Origin: an uncultured Rikenellaceae bacterium
GTDB taxonomy: Bacteria > Bacteroidota > Bacteroidia > Bacteroidales > Rikenellaceae
NCBI GenBank assembly: GCA_947074135.1
Contig: CAMTOL010000159.1
Span: forward strand, 1-5,465
Direction of reading: 5' to 3'
Length of the DNA stretch: 5,465 nt
In this document: positions 5,356-5,465 of the stretch, one piece after another
Position numbering within the stretch: the stretch's first letter is position 1
How the letters are laid out: every line of letters begins with the position of its first letter
The notes under the pieces: generated by a model
Told to the model about the DNA's origin: nothing
Databases searched by the model: none
What the model saw: only the letters and a program-made list of their open reading frames with translations
Translations under genes and position numbers: made by a program

Positions 5356-5465
5356 ATGAGCAAAATTAGAAACATTGCAATTATTGCACACGTTGACCAC
5401 GGCACAACAACTTTGGATTACAAGATGATTCTCACAGGTTAACTTATTCTTTAGGGTGCTGAGAA
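5356..5465 (+). CDS. typA: 5' end of typA/bipA translational GTPase, running off the window, with lesions
   Basis: Codons 2-20 read SKIRNIAIIAHVDHGTTTL, which matches the start of TypA/BipA, a ribosome-associated GTPase of the EF-G family involved in ribosome assembly and stress adaptation. The wording I-R-N-I-A-I-I-A-H-V-D-H-G favours TypA over LepA, which usually has F-C-I-I-A-H-I-D-H-G-K-S. Three problems appear. The P-loop lysine that should follow H-D-H-G is threonine (ACA, 5404-5406), where lysine is needed for GTP binding. The usual L-V-D-K reads L-D-Y-K. The residue after M-I-L-T-G, usually Q or similar, is TAA (5440-5442), with a further TAG at 5452-5454. The frame is otherwise kept, so these are substitutions, not indels. 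Contig-end error is the simplest reading; a decayed extra copy is the alternative. Confidence 0.78.

Noticed and set aside
5085..5400. Two minus-strand open frames over the DUF1573 gene
   Set aside because: Both are antisense to a gene with a clear signal peptide and domain, and both have Cys/Tyr-rich shadow composition.

Overview
The window looks like chromosomal DNA from a member of the Bacteroidota, probably Bacteroidales; the genus cannot be told. The evidence is AT-rich intergenic DNA, five exact matches to the Bacteroidota -7 promoter box TAnnTTTG at gene starts, weak or absent Shine-Dalgarno sites, and protein families typical of the phylum (secreted flavodoxin-like protein, DUF1573 protein, a Bacteroides-type ArgE-like M20 deacylase). 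No mobile element, CRISPR array, tRNA or rRNA was seen.

Layout. (1) 1-259, minus strand: start of an exported flavodoxin-like protein whose frame is cut by an amber codon at 14-16, next to the window edge. (2) 260-510: divergent control region with a -7 box for each flanking gene, a perfect 9-bp inverted repeat, and three copies of a 12-bp direct repeat, two of them 21 bp apart. (3) 511-1425, plus: AraC-family regulator. (4) 1459-3165, minus: CPA2/Kef-type cation:proton antiporter with extra C-terminal membrane segments and no RCK domain. (5) 3166-3258: short divergent promoter region. (6) 3259-3630, plus: CrcB/Fluc fluoride channel, overlapping by 12 bp at its 3' end with (7) 3619-4680, minus: M20 metallo-deacylase of the ArgE type. 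(8) 4681-4973: non-genic spacer with three small hairpins and a protein-like open stretch lacking a start codon, then an AT-rich repeat and a promoter. (9) 4974-5342, plus: exported DUF1573 protein. (10) 5356-5465, plus: 5' end of typA/bipA, running off the window and carrying a lost P-loop lysine and two in-frame stops.

How the parts relate. The AraC regulator and the divergent flavodoxin-like gene form a plausible regulator-target pair, because the repeats sit at activator-like distances from both predicted starts. The antiporter and fluoride channel are divergently transcribed ion-homeostasis genes. DUF1573 and typA are 13 bp apart and probably share the promoter at 4929-4936. The middle genes look like ordinary housekeeping functions and do not form an obvious new system. 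The most interesting signals are the AraC control region and the structured, coding-like spacer at 4711-4842. Both outermost genes break within about 60 bp of the window edges by substitutions that keep the frame, which suggests unreliable contig-end sequence more than true pseudogenes.
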